From NCBI GenBank assembly GCA_015057625.1, contig SVDZ01000004.1:1-64000 (forward strand): DNA of 64,000 nt, written 5' to 3'. Source of the DNA: Lachnospiraceae bacterium (GTDB lineage: Bacteria; Bacillota; Clostridia; Lachnospirales; Lachnospiraceae). The stretch's first letter is position 1, and each line of letters begins with the position of its first letter. Below, one piece after another: positions 7,414-17,195 of this stretch. The notes beneath the pieces are model-generated. The model was not told the origin of the DNA. It saw only the letters and a list, made by a program, of their open reading frames with translations, and ran no database searches. Made by a program: the position numbers and the translations under genes.

Positions 7414-9492
7414 TTATTGTTCTTTATTTGCTTTAATGATCTCTTCCTGAACATCTGATGGTGCCTGCTCATACCTTGCAAATTCATATGAGAAATCTCC
7501 TGTTCCCCCGGTGATTGATTTAAGTCTGGTTGAATATCCAAATAACTCTGACGACGGGATATCTGCAATTACTTCTGTAATGCCGCCTCCAAGAGGGTTC
7601 ATTCCAAGAACTCTTCCTCTCTTTTTATTTAAATCACCCATAACATCACCTGTAAACTTTTCAGGAACTACTACTGTCAAAGTAGAAATAGGTTCCAAAA
7701 GTACCGGCGATGCATCCATAAATGCATTCTTAAATGCTAATGTTGCTGCAGTTTTAAATGCCATTTCCGATGAATCTACTGTATGGTAGGAGCCATCGAT
7801 TAAAGTAGCCTTTATACCAACTACAGGATATCCTGCAAGAGGTCCTTTCAAAGTACATTCCTGAATTCCTTTTTCAACTGCAGGAAAATAGTTCTTTGGA
7901 ACTGCACCACCAACTATTTTTTCTTCAAAAATATATGGTTTTTCCAAATCTCCGGATGGTTCAAATTCCATAATTACGTCACCGTACTGTCCATGACCAC
8001 CGGACTGTTTTTTATGCTTGCCCTGAGCCTGTGCTTTCTTTCTGATAGTTTCTTTGTAAGCAAATTTAGGTTTTGCAAGTTCAATGTCTACCTTAAACTT
8101 ATCTTTTAATTTACTAACAACAACATCAAGCTGCTGATCTCCTACTCCATATAAAAGAGTCTGCTTATTTTCTTCATCATTGACAGTTTTTAAAGTTAAA
8201 TCTTCAATGCAAAGTTTAAGGAGTGCCTGAGCCACCTTATCCTCGTCACCTTTTGCCAATGTCTTGTATGCCATATATGTATATGGAACAGTCATATCAG
8301 TCTTGTGATATTCTACCGGCCATCCTCTTGTTGATAATGTATCTCCGGTTCTGGTACTTGTAAGTTTTCCGATAGCCCCGATATCACCTGATCTCAACTC
8401 ACTGACTTCAGTTACATTCTTTCCTGACATAACATAAAGTTTTGTAAGTTTTTCTTCAACTTCTTTTGTGACATTGTAAATAGTATCTCCTGCTTTCAAC
8501 ACACCGGTACATACTTTAACCAAACTATACTTACCTACAAACGGATCCATAATTGTTTTGAATACATATGCACTGACAGGTTTACTCTCATCTTTGTCAG
8601 CTTCAATATTTTCACCTGTTGTGGTGACAACTCCCTTTTTAAATACTGCCGACTTTTCAGGAGAAGGGAAATACTTTTCAAAGCTCTGCAAAAGCATACT
8701 TACGCCCTGAGTATTAACTCCGGAGCCAATCTGAACCGGGATAATATCACCTTCAATTACACTCTTTCTGAGAGCTCCTGAAACTTCTTCGTAGGTAAAT
8801 TCTTCTCCGTTAAAATACTTATCCATCAACTCTTCCGAAGACTCTGCAACAGCCTCCATAAGTTGTTCTCTGACAGGTTCAAGATCAGCGTTTACAAAAT
8901 CCGGAATATCTCTTTCTTCGTAATCGCCACCTGTAGTAAATCTTCTACCACCCATTTTTACTACATTGACAAAGCCTGTCAGCTTACCATCTTCTATAAT
9001 AGGCAAATGAAATGGAGCAACTTTTTTACCGAATGTCTCTTTAAGTGCATTCACTGTCTCCATATAATTTGCATTTGGATCATCCATGTTTGTTACAAAA
9101 AACAGACAAGGAATTTTTCTTCTTTCACAGATATCCCAAGCTTTAATTGTTCCAACTTCGATTCCTGACTTTCCATTTACAACAATTACAGCTGCATCGG
9201 CTACACTCATAGCCTCTTCTGCCTGTCCAACAAAATCAAATGAGCCCGGCGCATCAAGAATATTGATTTTCAATCCATTCCACTCAATAGGTACAACTGT
9301 AGCATTGATAGAAATCTTACGTTTAATCTCTTCGTTGTCATAGTCGCTGATAGTGTTTCCTGCTTCAATAGTACCCTGTCTTGATACTACTCCTGTTGCA
9401 AATGCCATCGCCTCTGTCAATGTAGTTTTTCCCGAGCCTCCATGACCGAGGAACACGACATTTCTAATGTTTTGTGTCTCATAAACCTTCAT
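7414..9492 (-). CDS. Elongation factor G-like GTPase
   Basis: 692 residues with the five-domain EF-G layout. G1 is GHGGSGKTT (16-24), G3 is DAPG (80-83) rather than the usual DTPG, and G4 is TNMD (134-137) rather than NKxD. Domain IV is recognisable in KKQSGGHGQYGDVIMEFEP, followed by a C-terminal domain V. It belongs to the EF-G-like (FusA2-type) group found beside a canonical EF-G in many Clostridia and related to ribosome-protection proteins, not to the main translocase. Its role is uncertain. The start follows AGGAGGGG. It is monocistronic. Confidence 0.9.
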   Translation of the reverse strand: MKVYETQNIRNVVFLGHGGSGKTTLTEAMAFATGVVSRQGTIEAGNTISDYDNEEIKRKISINATVVPIEWNGLKINILDAPGSFDFVGQAEEAMSVADAAVIVVNGKSGIEVGTIKAWDICERRKIPCLFFVTNMDDPNANYMETVNALKETFGKKVAPFHLPIIEDGKLTGFVNVVKMGGRRFTTGGDYEERDIPDFVNADLEPVREQLMEAVAESSEELMDKYFNGEEFTYEEVSGALRKSVIEGDIIPVQIGSGVNTQGVSMLLQSFEKYFPSPEKSAVFKKGVVTTTGENIEADKDESKPVSAYVFKTIMDPFVGKYSLVKVCTGVLKAGDTIYNVTKEVEEKLTKLYVMSGKNVTEVSELRSGDIGAIGKLTSTRTGDTLSTRGWPVEYHKTDMTVPYTYMAYKTLAKGDEDKVAQALLKLCIEDLTLKTVNDEENKQTLLYGVGDQQLDVVVSKLKDKFKVDIELAKPKFAYKETIRKKAQAQGKHKKQSGGHGQYGDVIMEFEPSGDLEKPYIFEEKIVGGAVPKNYFPAVEKGIQECTLKGPLAGYPVVGIKATLIDGSYHTVDSSEMAFKTAATLAFKNAFMDASPVLLEPISTLTVVVPEKFTGDVMGDLNKKRGRVLGMNPLGGGITEVIADIPSSELFGYSTRLKSITGGTGDFSYEFARYEQAPSDVQEEIIKANKEQ

Positions 9493-9595
9493 AAGCCTAC
9501 CCCTCCTGTATTAAATTGTTAACTCCGTGCCAATAAGTCATTACGACTTAAAACTTATAAATCCATTTTACTCTAATTGCATTCCTATTACAAGA

Positions 9596-9658
9596 AAATT
9601 TTCTTACACCAACCTTCACTTTGTTTAGAGGGGGGGCATCTACTTCTTAGCTATAATT
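9596..9658. repeat. Dispersed intergenic repeat, copy 1
   Basis: About 63 bp that recurs, about 88% identical by eye, at 13447-13510. The shared core reads ACCTTCACTTTGTTTAGAGG, then a G run, then CATCTACTTCTTAG and TATAATT. The copy lies between the EF-G-like gene and the tyrA promoter. No open reading frame spans both copies. Confidence 0.8.
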
Positions 9659-9669
9659 TTGAAAATTAC

Positions 9670-9698
9670 TTGACTTATTCTCTTTAGTGCGTTACACT
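9670..9698 (+). promoter_or_regulatory. Predicted tyrA promoter
   Basis: TTGACT, a 17-bp spacer and TACACT. Immediately downstream is a short direct repeat (TAAAGCGTTAAAGC) that could be an operator. An AAGGAG ribosome site at 9718 precedes the ATG. Confidence 0.6.
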
Positions 9699-9731
9699 TT
9701 AAAGCGTTAAAGCAAAAAAGGAGAAACAATT

Positions 9732-10829
9732 ATGCAGAAATTTACATTTGGATTTATTGGATTAGGATTAATAGGAGGCTCTATTGCAAAAGCTCTCAGA
9801 CGAGTAATGCCATATTGTAGGATAATCGCTTATAACCGTAGCGAAATGGCCAGAGTGATGGCTTTAAAAGATGGTACGGCTGATGTTACAACTGACAAAG
9901 TTGACTCAGTTTTTGCAGAATGTGATTACATTTTTTTATGTACCCCTGTTGAAAAAAATGTCGAATACCTTGAATTATTAAAAGATATTATAGATGAGCA
10001 TACAATTATTACCGATGTGGGATCAGTTAAAGGAAATATTCACAAGGCTGTTACAGAACTTGGTATGGAGGCTAATTTTATTGGTGGACATCCTATGGCA
10101 GGCTCTGAAAAAACAAGTTACGAGCACGCCAATGACAGACTCTGTGAAAATGCTTATTATGCTATCACTGCAACTTCTCTTACACCAGCGGAAAAAGTTA
10201 CTGAATTTTCAGAGATAGTTCGCTCTATCGGAGCAATACCTGTGAATATTTCATATGAAGAACATGATAATGTTGTTGCAGCAATCAGTCATCTTCCTCA
10301 TCTCATTGCAGCGGATCTTGTTAACCTTGTTCATGACAATGATTCAGAAATGGGTTACATGAAATTAATTGCTGCCGGTGGATTTAAAGACATTACAAGA
10401 ATCGCTTCTTCTTCTCCTGAAATGTGGGAACAGATTTGTATGACTAACAGCGTAAACATTTCAAATATGCTTCAAAAATATATAGATGAACTTCAGAAAA
10501 CAAAAGAATTCTTAGATACTAAAAATGGTAAAGGCATCTATGACACCATTAGCAACAGTCGTGAATACAGAGATTCCTTCGAGGACAGAACCAACAGCAT
10601 CATTTCCAAAACATACTCTGTATTCTGTGATATTATTGATGAATCAGGTGCTATAGCAACAATTGCTACAATACTTGCCACAAACGGAATCAGTATTAAG
10701 AATATTGGAATTATTCATAATAGAGAATTTGAAGAAGGTGTGTTAAAAATAGATTTCTATGACAGTTTTTCTGCCGACAGTACTATGGAATTATTGACAA
10801 GACACCGTTACAATGTAATCAAAAGATAA
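9732..10829 (+). CDS. tyrA: Prephenate dehydrogenase with C-terminal ACT domain
   Basis: Oxidises prephenate to 4-hydroxyphenylpyruvate with NAD(P), committing chorismate carbon to tyrosine. The N-terminal Rossmann motif GLGLIGGSIAKAL lies at about 10-22. GGHPMAGSEK marks the substrate site and DNVVAAISHLPHL the helical dimerisation domain. The last 70 residues (AIATIATILATNGISIKNIG) form an ACT domain, which in this family allows tyrosine feedback. The 365-residue length is normal for the ACT-fused form. It is monocistronic, with its own promoter and a terminator shared with the convergent aroA. Confidence 0.95.
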   Translation: MQKFTFGFIGLGLIGGSIAKALRRVMPYCRIIAYNRSEMARVMALKDGTADVTTDKVDSVFAECDYIFLCTPVEKNVEYLELLKDIIDEHTIITDVGSVKGNIHKAVTELGMEANFIGGHPMAGSEKTSYEHANDRLCENAYYAITATSLTPAEKVTEFSEIVRSIGAIPVNISYEEHDNVVAAISHLPHLIAADLVNLVHDNDSEMGYMKLIAAGGFKDITRIASSSPEMWEQICMTNSVNISNMLQKYIDELQKTKEFLDTKNGKGIYDTISNSREYRDSFEDRTNSIISKTYSVFCDIIDESGAIATIATILATNGISIKNIGIIHNREFEEGVLKIDFYDSFSADSTMELLTRHRYNVIKR

Positions 10830-10843
10830 AAATATACAAACTG

Positions 10844-10887
10844 AAAAGAAGAACCAAAGCTTAGTTAAAGCCTTGATTCTTCTTTTT
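10844..10887. terminator. Bidirectional terminator between tyrA and aroA
   Basis: An AAGAAGAACCAAAGCTT arm pairs with AAGCCTTGATTCTTCTT (two G-U pairs) across a short loop. It is followed by T residues on the plus strand and preceded by A residues. Confidence 0.8.
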
Positions 10888-10916
10888 ATTGTGTTGTTTC
10901 ATCTATTGTATTTATA

Positions 10917-12203
10917 TTATTTTGTTATCTCGTCTATTATATCATAATAATTTTCAAATGTTTTTCTGCAACACAATGGATTATTAATTATAAATCCATC
11001 AACTGCAAGTCCCGGTATAGTAAATGACATCGCCATTCTGTGATCTTCATACGTATCTATTTCACAAGGAACAATAGTCCCCGGTTCAATACATATATCA
11101 GTCTGACCGTTATCTTCGAGAATTTCAACTTTGCACCCCATTTTTGTCAATTCATTCGCAATAGCTGATACCCTGTCTGATTCCTGCAGTCTTATATGAC
11201 CAATATTTCTAATTATTGTCTTAGTTTTTGCAAAGGCTGCCACAACAGCCATTGTCATAGTCTGATCAGAAAAATCCTTCATCACAACGTCTACGCCATT
11301 ATAATCCTTGAGTTGAGTACCATCAATCTCAATACCATTTTCTGTTTCTGTAACACGGCATCCGATTTTTTCCATCACTCTTACGAACTTCATATCTCCC
11401 TGCATTGAATTAAAGAAAAGATTATTTACCTTTGTTTTGATTTTCAATACAGGCGCCATTGCATAAAAATAACAGGCTGCTGAAGCGTCCGGCTCGATAA
11501 GATACTCTTCTATTCCAAAAGCATCCGGTTTAACTGTGCATACATTCCCATTTTTTTCAAAACTTACTCCAAACTGTTTCATCATAGTTGAAGTAATTTT
11601 GATATATGCACCTTCTGTTCTGTCTCCGGTCATAGTAATTGTCATACCGTCACTGATAGCTGCAGCCATCATCAATGCACTGGCGTATTGACTGCTCCTT
11701 GTGGTATCTATAGTTACCTCGGACTTTTTAAGGCCTTCAGAGTGGAGTTCAAAAGGAAAATGTCCTTCACTCTCAAGGCATTTAATGTCCACACCGAGAT
11801 TTCTCAATGCATCAATCAATTCTGCCATAGGCCTTCTCTTCATCTGTTCAGAAGAATTAAGGACATAATCACCACCTGCCACTGCAAGAAATACCGTCAA
11901 GAATCTGGCTGCGGTTCCTGCACTCATAACGTTAATTGTAGCGGTATTGTTTTTTATCTTTCCACCTGTTCCCTGAACCTCAACGGTTTTATTCTTTTCA
12001 TCAATAGTTAAATCAAAGCCAAGTTCTTTTATACATGAAAGAAATGCCCTTGAATCTTCACTGAAAAGTACACCTCTAAGTCGACACTTTTTCGTTCCCA
12101 TAGCTGCTAAAAGTAACGCTCTGTTAGTGATACTTTTTGAGCCGGGAACATCTACTGTAATACTCTTTTTATTTTCTAATTTTTTAACTACATATTTTTC
12201 CAT
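10917..12203 (-). CDS. aroA: 3-phosphoshikimate 1-carboxyvinyltransferase (EPSP synthase)
   Basis: Joins phosphoenolpyruvate to shikimate-3-phosphate, the sixth step of the shikimate pathway. The 428 residues are full length. Family motifs are present: PGSKSITNRALLLAA near the N-terminus, SAGTAARFLTVFLA in the first domain, and IRLQESDRVSAIANEL with DTYEDHRMAMSF in the second. It starts 36 bp behind queA, with only a weak ribosome site. It is probably co-transcribed with queA, and perhaps dtd, and sits opposite tyrA, so two aromatic amino-acid genes converge. Confidence 0.96.
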   Translation of the reverse strand: MEKYVVKKLENKKSITVDVPGSKSITNRALLLAAMGTKKCRLRGVLFSEDSRAFLSCIKELGFDLTIDEKNKTVEVQGTGGKIKNNTATINVMSAGTAARFLTVFLAVAGGDYVLNSSEQMKRRPMAELIDALRNLGVDIKCLESEGHFPFELHSEGLKKSEVTIDTTRSSQYASALMMAAAISDGMTITMTGDRTEGAYIKITSTMMKQFGVSFEKNGNVCTVKPDAFGIEEYLIEPDASAACYFYAMAPVLKIKTKVNNLFFNSMQGDMKFVRVMEKIGCRVTETENGIEIDGTQLKDYNGVDVVMKDFSDQTMTMAVVAAFAKTKTIIRNIGHIRLQESDRVSAIANELTKMGCKVEILEDNGQTDICIEPGTIVPCEIDTYEDHRMAMSFTIPGLAVDGFIINNPLCCRKTFENYYDIIDEITK

Positions 12204-12239
12204 AAATCTTTGACATTTTTCTCCATTTTCTCACATCTG

Positions 12240-13268
12240 TTACTCTGTAATAAACATAGCATCTCCGAATGAGAAGAATCTATATCTTTCTTTAACTGCT
12301 TCCTCATATGCATTCATAATATTATCTTTTCCGGCCAAAGCTGAAACAAGCATAAGCAAAGTCGATTCAGGAAGATGGAAATTGGTGATAAGGCAGTCAA
12401 TAGCCTTAAACTTATATCCCGGATAAATAAAAATATCGGTATTTCCGCTTCCTGCATGAACCACTCCATTTTCATCTGTAACAGACTCCAGTGTTCTGCA
12501 ACTTGTAGTTCCCACAGATATAATTCTTCCGCCATTCTTTCTAGTTTCATTTATAAGTTTTGCGTCTTCCTCCTCTACATTGTAGAATTCAGAATGCATA
12601 TGATGCTCCAAAACATTTTCTACTTTTACAGGTCTGAATGTACCAAGCCCTACATGGAGTGTAACATTGGCTATATTTACGCCTTTGTCCTTTATCTCTT
12701 TGAGCAAATCCTGTGTAAAATGAAGTCCCGCTGTCGGTGCAGCTGCTGAGCCCTCATACTTTGCATAAACAGTCTGATATCTGTTTTTATCTTTAAGCTT
12801 GTGAGTAATGTATGGCGGAAGAGGCATCTGTCCCAACTGATCAAGAATTTCCTCAAATATTCCCTGATATTCAAATTTGATAAGTCTGTTACCTTCCTCA
12901 ATAACGTCAACAATCTCACCAACAAGGAGACCATCACCGAAAGAGATTCTCGCACCTACACGACACTTCTTTCCCGGTTTTGTGAGACACTCCCAAATAT
13001 CATTTTCTCTTCTCTTAAGAAGAAGAATTTCAATTGCTGCATCTGTTCCGATTTTATTTCCAAGAAGTCTTGCCGGTATTACTTTTGTATTATTTATTAC
13101 CAGACAGTCTCCCTCTCTTAAATAACCTATTATATCCTTAAATATTTTATGTTCTATTTCTCCTGTCTTTTTATTAAGTACCATCAGTCTTGAACTGCTT
13201 CGATCCTCAAGTGGATCCTGAGCAATTAACTCCTCAGGCAAATCATAATAAAAATCCTGTGTTCTCAT
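12240..13268 (-). CDS. queA: S-adenosylmethionine:tRNA ribosyltransferase-isomerase
   Basis: Transfers and rearranges the ribose of SAM onto 7-aminomethyl-7-deazaguanine in tRNA to make epoxyqueuosine. The 342 residues are the usual length. Family blocks seen are [19 protein letters not shown] at the start, [13 protein letters not shown] in the middle, [15 protein letters not shown] and [19 protein letters not shown]. The ATG follows AGAGAGG. No other queuosine gene is in the window, and no preQ1 riboswitch was recognised in the leader, which instead contains two hairpins. Confidence 0.97.
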   Translation of the reverse strand: MRTQDFYYDLPEELIAQDPLEDRSSSRLMVLNKKTGEIEHKIFKDIIGYLREGDCLVINNTKVIPARLLGNKIGTDAAIEILLLKRRENDIWECLTKPGKKCRVGARISFGDGLLVGEIVDVIEEGNRLIKFEYQGIFEEILDQLGQMPLPPYITHKLKDKNRYQTVYAKYEGSAAAPTAGLHFTQDLLKEIKDKGVNIANVTLHVGLGTFRPVKVENVLEHHMHSEFYNVEEEDAKLINETRKNGGRIISVGTTSCRTLESVTDENGVVHAGSGNTDIFIYPGYKFKAIDCLITNFHLPESTLLMLVSALAGKDNIMNAYEEAVKERYRFFSFGDAMFITE

Positions 13269-13296
13269 AATAATTACCTCTCTGTATATATTAATT

Positions 13297-13398
13297 CAAG
13301 AACGCCTCAGCGTTCTTGCTGCGAAATGCGCGTCAGTCATGAGATAATTTACTCTGTAAGTTATCTCATGCTGACATTTTCATCTGCGCATTTCTGCA
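13297..13398. repeat. Two stacked hairpins upstream of queA
   Basis: First, CAAGAACGC/GCGTTCTTG (13297-13318) has a perfect 9-bp stem and a 4-base loop. Second, a long stem has outer arms GAAATGCGC (13323-13331) with GCGCATTTC (13386-13394), and inner arms GTCAG+CATGAGATAA with TTATCTCATG+CTGAC (13332-13375) around a 13-base loop. A third, weak ACTGAG/CTCAGT pair follows at 13417-13446. There is no T-tract, so this is not a classical terminator. It could be an RNA processing or stability structure, or a palindromic element. Confidence 0.7.
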
Positions 13399-13446
13399 AT
13401 CCGCCGGAGGCTTATAACTGAGAAGGAGATTGGACCCCTACTCAGT

Positions 13447-13510
13447 AAATTTTCTTACCCCCACCTTCACTTTGTTTAGAGGAGGGGGACATCTACTTCT
13501 TAGTTATAAT
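13447..13510. repeat. Dispersed intergenic repeat, copy 2
   Basis: The partner of the repeat at 9596-9658. This copy has a CCCCC/GGGGG pair around the conserved core and can form a small G-rich hairpin. It overlaps the dtd stop codon, so insertion or retention of the element appears to define the 3' end of that gene. Confidence 0.8.
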
Positions 13511-13950
13511 TCATCACTGTCTAGTAAAATAGTAAAAGGACCATCATTTAACAGTTCCACTTTCATATCCGCTCCGAATATTCCTTTTTCAACTACGGGA
13601 ACCGTCTTTTTGCATCCCTCTATAATGTACTCATATAAATCATCTGCAAGTTTTGGTCCACCCGCTTTAACAAATGAAGGTCTGTTCCCTTTTTTACAAT
13701 CCGCATAAAGAGTAAACTGTGAAACAAGAAGTAATTCGCCTCCTACATCTGCAAGGGAAAGATTCGTTTTTCCGTTTTCATCTTCAAAAATTCTCATATT
13801 GACAAGTTTCTTAATCATCTTGTCAGCAATCTCGGTTGTATCGCTGTCACATACTCCGATTAATACCAAAAAGCCCCTATTTATCTTTCCTGTCACTTCA
13901 TTATCAACAGTAACCTTTGCATGTGAAACTCTCTGAATTACAAATCTCAT
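13504..13950 (-). CDS. dtd: D-aminoacyl-tRNA deacylase
   Basis: Removes wrongly attached D-amino acids (and glycine) from tRNA, a cytoplasmic proofreading step. The 148 residues match the family length. The N-terminus [16 protein letters not shown] and the catalytic-pocket motif [17 protein letters not shown] are classical. The C-terminal GPVT cross-subunit motif appears as DGPFTILLD, a conservative change. The ATG follows CAGGAG. Its stop codon lies inside a dispersed repeat. It may be the first gene of a dtd-queA-aroA transcript, with the hairpin cluster in between. Confidence 0.95.
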   Translation of the reverse strand: MRFVIQRVSHAKVTVDNEVTGKINRGFLVLIGVCDSDTTEIADKMIKKLVNMRIFEDENGKTNLSLADVGGELLLVSQFTLYADCKKGNRPSFVKAGGPKLADDLYEYIIEGCKKTVPVVEKGIFGADMKVELLNDGPFTILLDSDEL

Positions 13951-14109
13951 AAAATACTCCTGTTTCTTTAATTCTTCGCTTGTATATTTTAGTACATATG
14001 TTAATGAGTGTCAATTTTAAGAAATAATTAAGATTTCACTTTGTTGAGGAATTATTTTTAAAGTTATTGTATAATGTTTTTTGAAATATATGTATATGGG
14101 AGGATAATC

Positions 14110-14793
14110 ATGAAAAAATTTCTATCTCGATGTAACAGAGGACTGATACTGGCACTTATTGCACTGTATTTTCTTGTTATGCACGAAGTTTACAGTACAG
14201 TTTCCTTTAAATCTGAAAAATCTGAAATATATTCTCAGACTAAATCATATTTTACCGATATTTTAGCTTCGAATCAAAATTCAGATATCAATGATGAATA
14301 CAAAACTAAAGTAAAAAATGTATTAGACAAGTATTGGTCATATAATTCCACTTTAAATTACAGTACAACCAAAGCTAACATGGATTGGAATCTTAATGAT
14401 CTTTGTTCAGACCCTAAAAAAGCTTTGGACATTACCGATTCTACAGTATCCCTCAAAGATGTCAAAATCAAAAAAATCGGACCGGAATATGCCCAGCTTA
14501 CCGGTATGCTAAATTACAAAATTAGTGGCAAATCAAACTCCTACTATCTTGGAGTATCAACCTATGACATCTTAGATTATGAAAATGCTTACGAAGAATC
14601 CGAAGATCCTTTAAGCAATTTATTAGATGATAGAAACAATTTGATAGGCGATTATAAAGCCGAAATATGTAACGGTTACAGAATTGGAAAATATCAGCTT
14701 ACAGTCAGATTACATAAAGAAAAAGATAAATGGCTAATTACAGACGTTGATGCCACGGAGATGGATTTTTCTTTTATTTCCGACGAAAAATAG
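14110..14793 (+). CDS. Membrane-anchored protein of an ABC transporter operon
   Basis: 227 residues from the ATG at 14110, chosen because GGGAGG lies 7 bp upstream; an in-frame ATG at 14074 has no such site. It has one N-terminal membrane helix (LILALIALYFLVM), then an extracytoplasmic domain rich in Ser, Tyr, Asp and Lys, with no Cys for lipidation at the anchor. The C-terminal part (YQLTVRLHKEKDKWLITDVD) looks like an NTF2-like or DUF4878-type beta fold, but I cannot name a family. Nine bases separate it from the ATPase gene, so it is probably an accessory protein of that transporter. Confidence 0.8.
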   Translation: MKKFLSRCNRGLILALIALYFLVMHEVYSTVSFKSEKSEIYSQTKSYFTDILASNQNSDINDEYKTKVKNVLDKYWSYNSTLNYSTTKANMDWNLNDLCSDPKKALDITDSTVSLKDVKIKKIGPEYAQLTGMLNYKISGKSNSYYLGVSTYDILDYENAYEESEDPLSNLLDDRNNLIGDYKAEICNGYRIGKYQLTVRLHKEKDKWLITDVDATEMDFSFISDEK

Positions 14794-14802
14794 GAGGTTT
14801 AT

Positions 14803-15750
14803 ATGGCTACAGCATTAAAAATAAACAATATAACAAAAAAATATGGCACAAAAACTGTACTAAATAATATAAGCTTTAAGACAAACACCGGAGAGGTTTT
14901 TGGTTTGCTCGGTCCTAACGGAGCAGGAAAAACTACTTTAATAAAACTGATTACAGGTTTAATTAAAATTGAAGAAGGTGAAATTGAAATACTCGGTTCA
15001 AGTCTTAACAAGAATTTTGTGGCGGCAATGACAAATTTAGGTGCAATTGTTGAAAATCCTGAAATGTATAAATACATGACAGGAAGACAAAATATTATGC
15101 AATATGTGAGAATGAGAAAAAATATAACTCCTGAGCGTATTGAAGAAGTAATCAGTATGGTTGGACTCTCAAACAGAATTGATGAAAAAGTAGGAAAATA
15201 TTCTCTCGGTATGCGCCAGCGTTTAGGTCTTGCTCTTTCTCTACTTCACAATCCTAAGCTACTTATTCTCGACGAACCTACAAACGGTTTAGATCCTGCA
15301 GGAATAAAGAAACTCAGAGATATTCTTACAGAGATTGCCCATAAAAATGATGTCTGTATTATGGTATCAAGTCATCTTATGAGCGAAATGGAAATGATGT
15401 GTGACAGAGTTGCCATAATTAACCAGGGAAATCTTCTCATGGTTGATACTATCGAAAATATAATCAACCTTTCAAGCAGTAACACTGTTTCATACTCTTA
15501 TAAGACAAACAATTTGGAAAAAACAAAAGAACTTATTGAAACCGATGAAACTATAACTGTTTCATTAAATGCTAATGATGTTATTGCTACATTTAATTTG
15601 ACAGACAACCACCTTGAAAAAATAGCTTCTATTACTGCCAATTTAGTAAAAAACAACATTTCAGTATATACTGTCACAAAACTTGAGCAGCAAAACCTTG
15701 AAGAGGCCTTTATCTCAATAACTCAAAACGGAGGTGATCAAATTGCTTAA
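14803..15750 (+). CDS. ABC transporter ATP-binding protein (BcrA/CcmA-like)
   Basis: 315 residues, the cytoplasmic ATPase of an ABC-2 type transporter. Walker A is GPNGAGKTT (about 38-46), the signature is SLGMRQRLG, Walker B is LLILDEPTNGLDPAG and the switch His lies in SSHLMSEME. The C-terminal extension after about 220 is usual for bacitracin-resistance-like exporters, but the substrate cannot be inferred. The start follows AGGAGGT. Its 3' end overlaps the permease start by 8 bp and carries the ribosome site for that gene. Confidence 0.93.
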   Translation: MATALKINNITKKYGTKTVLNNISFKTNTGEVFGLLGPNGAGKTTLIKLITGLIKIEEGEIEILGSSLNKNFVAAMTNLGAIVENPEMYKYMTGRQNIMQYVRMRKNITPERIEEVISMVGLSNRIDEKVGKYSLGMRQRLGLALSLLHNPKLLILDEPTNGLDPAGIKKLRDILTEIAHKNDVCIMVSSHLMSEMEMMCDRVAIINQGNLLMVDTIENIINLSSSNTVSYSYKTNNLEKTKELIETDETITVSLNANDVIATFNLTDNHLEKIASITANLVKNNISVYTVTKLEQQNLEEAFISITQNGGDQIA

Positions 15751-17170
15751 ATTAATGATTAACGAATACTCAAAAATTTTTCATAAAGTAAGTACCTACG
15801 TATTATTAGGACTGCTCGCATTTTCTATTGTAAGTGTTCCTTTATTAACTGTATTGTTTGACTCAATAAGCAACAAAATGGTTGACAGTATATTTATGGA
15901 TTCAGAAGACAGTTACAGTTCAACTTTGAAATGGGCTAAGGAAGATAAAGATACTGTTACAATAGAACTTATAGAAAAAGCACAGGAGCTTAACATTCCT
16001 GAAAAAGAGTTCTTTGCAGAAGATAATTGGATTCACGCTGCATTTGATGATATTTATTATAATTTTTCTTATACTAAAAATACTCAGAACACTTCTGCTC
16101 CTATTTACAATATTGCAGATAAACTTTTTGACGCAATTAAAACGAATAACCCTAAAGCTTACTATACTCTGATGTTAGAGAATGTTGATTCTTTATATAC
16201 TGAAGATTTCGAAAAAGACATGTATTCATATGTCTATAAATATCGTGTTGATAACAGTATCTGGGTTGGAAAAGATTGCTGGCAAAATGATTGCATTGAA
16301 AGATATCTGACAAACTATATATATTATTATCCTTACAAAGATATAATTGATAAAAATGATGCCAGCGATAATCCTATACTTGAAAGTAAAGATTTTATTA
16401 CTACTCTCAACATGGTTTTGGTCTCAAAATACAGACTTGATAACAATATTGAAAATGCAATATACGTTACAGACGGTGAAGGCTCCGTATTAAGCTCCGA
16501 CAGCTATGTCTATGACTCTAAACTATATGATAGCCTTAAGGACTCAAAAGTTGTATTAAGTTTTGTTCTGATAATAATAATAGTAGTTGCGGGAAATATT
16601 TTTTCAAAAGAATTTTCTCAGGGAACAATCAAATTTCTTCTTATTAATCCGGTAACAAGAAGAAAAATATTTTGGAGCAAATATTTAACTGTTGTAAGTT
16701 ACGCTCTGATTCTGACAATAGCATCCTTCTTATTATCCTACATGATATGTGCACCATTATTTGGAATCAGTCAAATAGGAACTTCACTTTTGATAGTTGA
16801 AGGGGGCTCTGTTGTTAACAAATCAGCTTTTCTTTTTATTATAAGTAAATATGCATATGGATATATTCAGTTGTTTATTGCAATGACTATTGCTTTTACT
16901 ATCTCTTCACTCTTTAGGAGTTCAGCCCTTGCAATAACCATAAGTTTGATATTTTATTATGTTGGAGCAACTGTTTGTTCAGTAGCACAATTATTCAATG
17001 TAGATGTTTTCAGATATACAATATTTGCAGTTTCTGATTTTGAAGCCATTGCAAATGGAACCTCCGGTTTTGTAGGTATGACACCATCTATTGGTTTTTT
17101 AGTACTTTTAATCAACACTGTACTATTCCTTCTTATAGGGTATGATTCATTTACCAGAAAAAATATCTAA
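15743..17170 (+). CDS. ABC-2 type permease
   Basis: About 475 residues. One membrane helix near the N-terminus (YVLLGLLAFSIVSVPLL) and a large extracytoplasmic loop of about 240 residues lead to five or so C-terminal helices (SFVLIIIIVVAGNIF, YALILTIASFLLSYMI and later). EFSQGTIKFLLINPVTRRKIFWSKY is the hallmark coupling segment of ABC-2 permeases. I prefer the TTG at 15743 because GGAGGTGAT lies 8 bases upstream. A GTG at 15734 would overlap its own ribosome site. It is the last gene of the operon and pairs with the ATPase before it. Confidence 0.9.
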   Translation: MLKLMINEYSKIFHKVSTYVLLGLLAFSIVSVPLLTVLFDSISNKMVDSIFMDSEDSYSSTLKWAKEDKDTVTIELIEKAQELNIPEKEFFAEDNWIHAAFDDIYYNFSYTKNTQNTSAPIYNIADKLFDAIKTNNPKAYYTLMLENVDSLYTEDFEKDMYSYVYKYRVDNSIWVGKDCWQNDCIERYLTNYIYYYPYKDIIDKNDASDNPILESKDFITTLNMVLVSKYRLDNNIENAIYVTDGEGSVLSSDSYVYDSKLYDSLKDSKVVLSFVLIIIIVVAGNIFSKEFSQGTIKFLLINPVTRRKIFWSKYLTVVSYALILTIASFLLSYMICAPLFGISQIGTSLLIVEGGSVVNKSAFLFIISKYAYGYIQLFIAMTIAFTISSLFRSSALAITISLIFYYVGATVCSVAQLFNVDVFRYTIFAVSDFEAIANGTSGFVGMTPSIGFLVLLINTVLFLLIGYDSFTRKNI

Positions 17171-17195
17171 ACGTGTAAACTTAATCTAAATATGG

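Noticed and set aside
13269..13503. preQ1 riboswitch before queA
   Set aside because: The conserved preQ1 pseudoknot and A-rich tail were not found; only plain hairpins are present.
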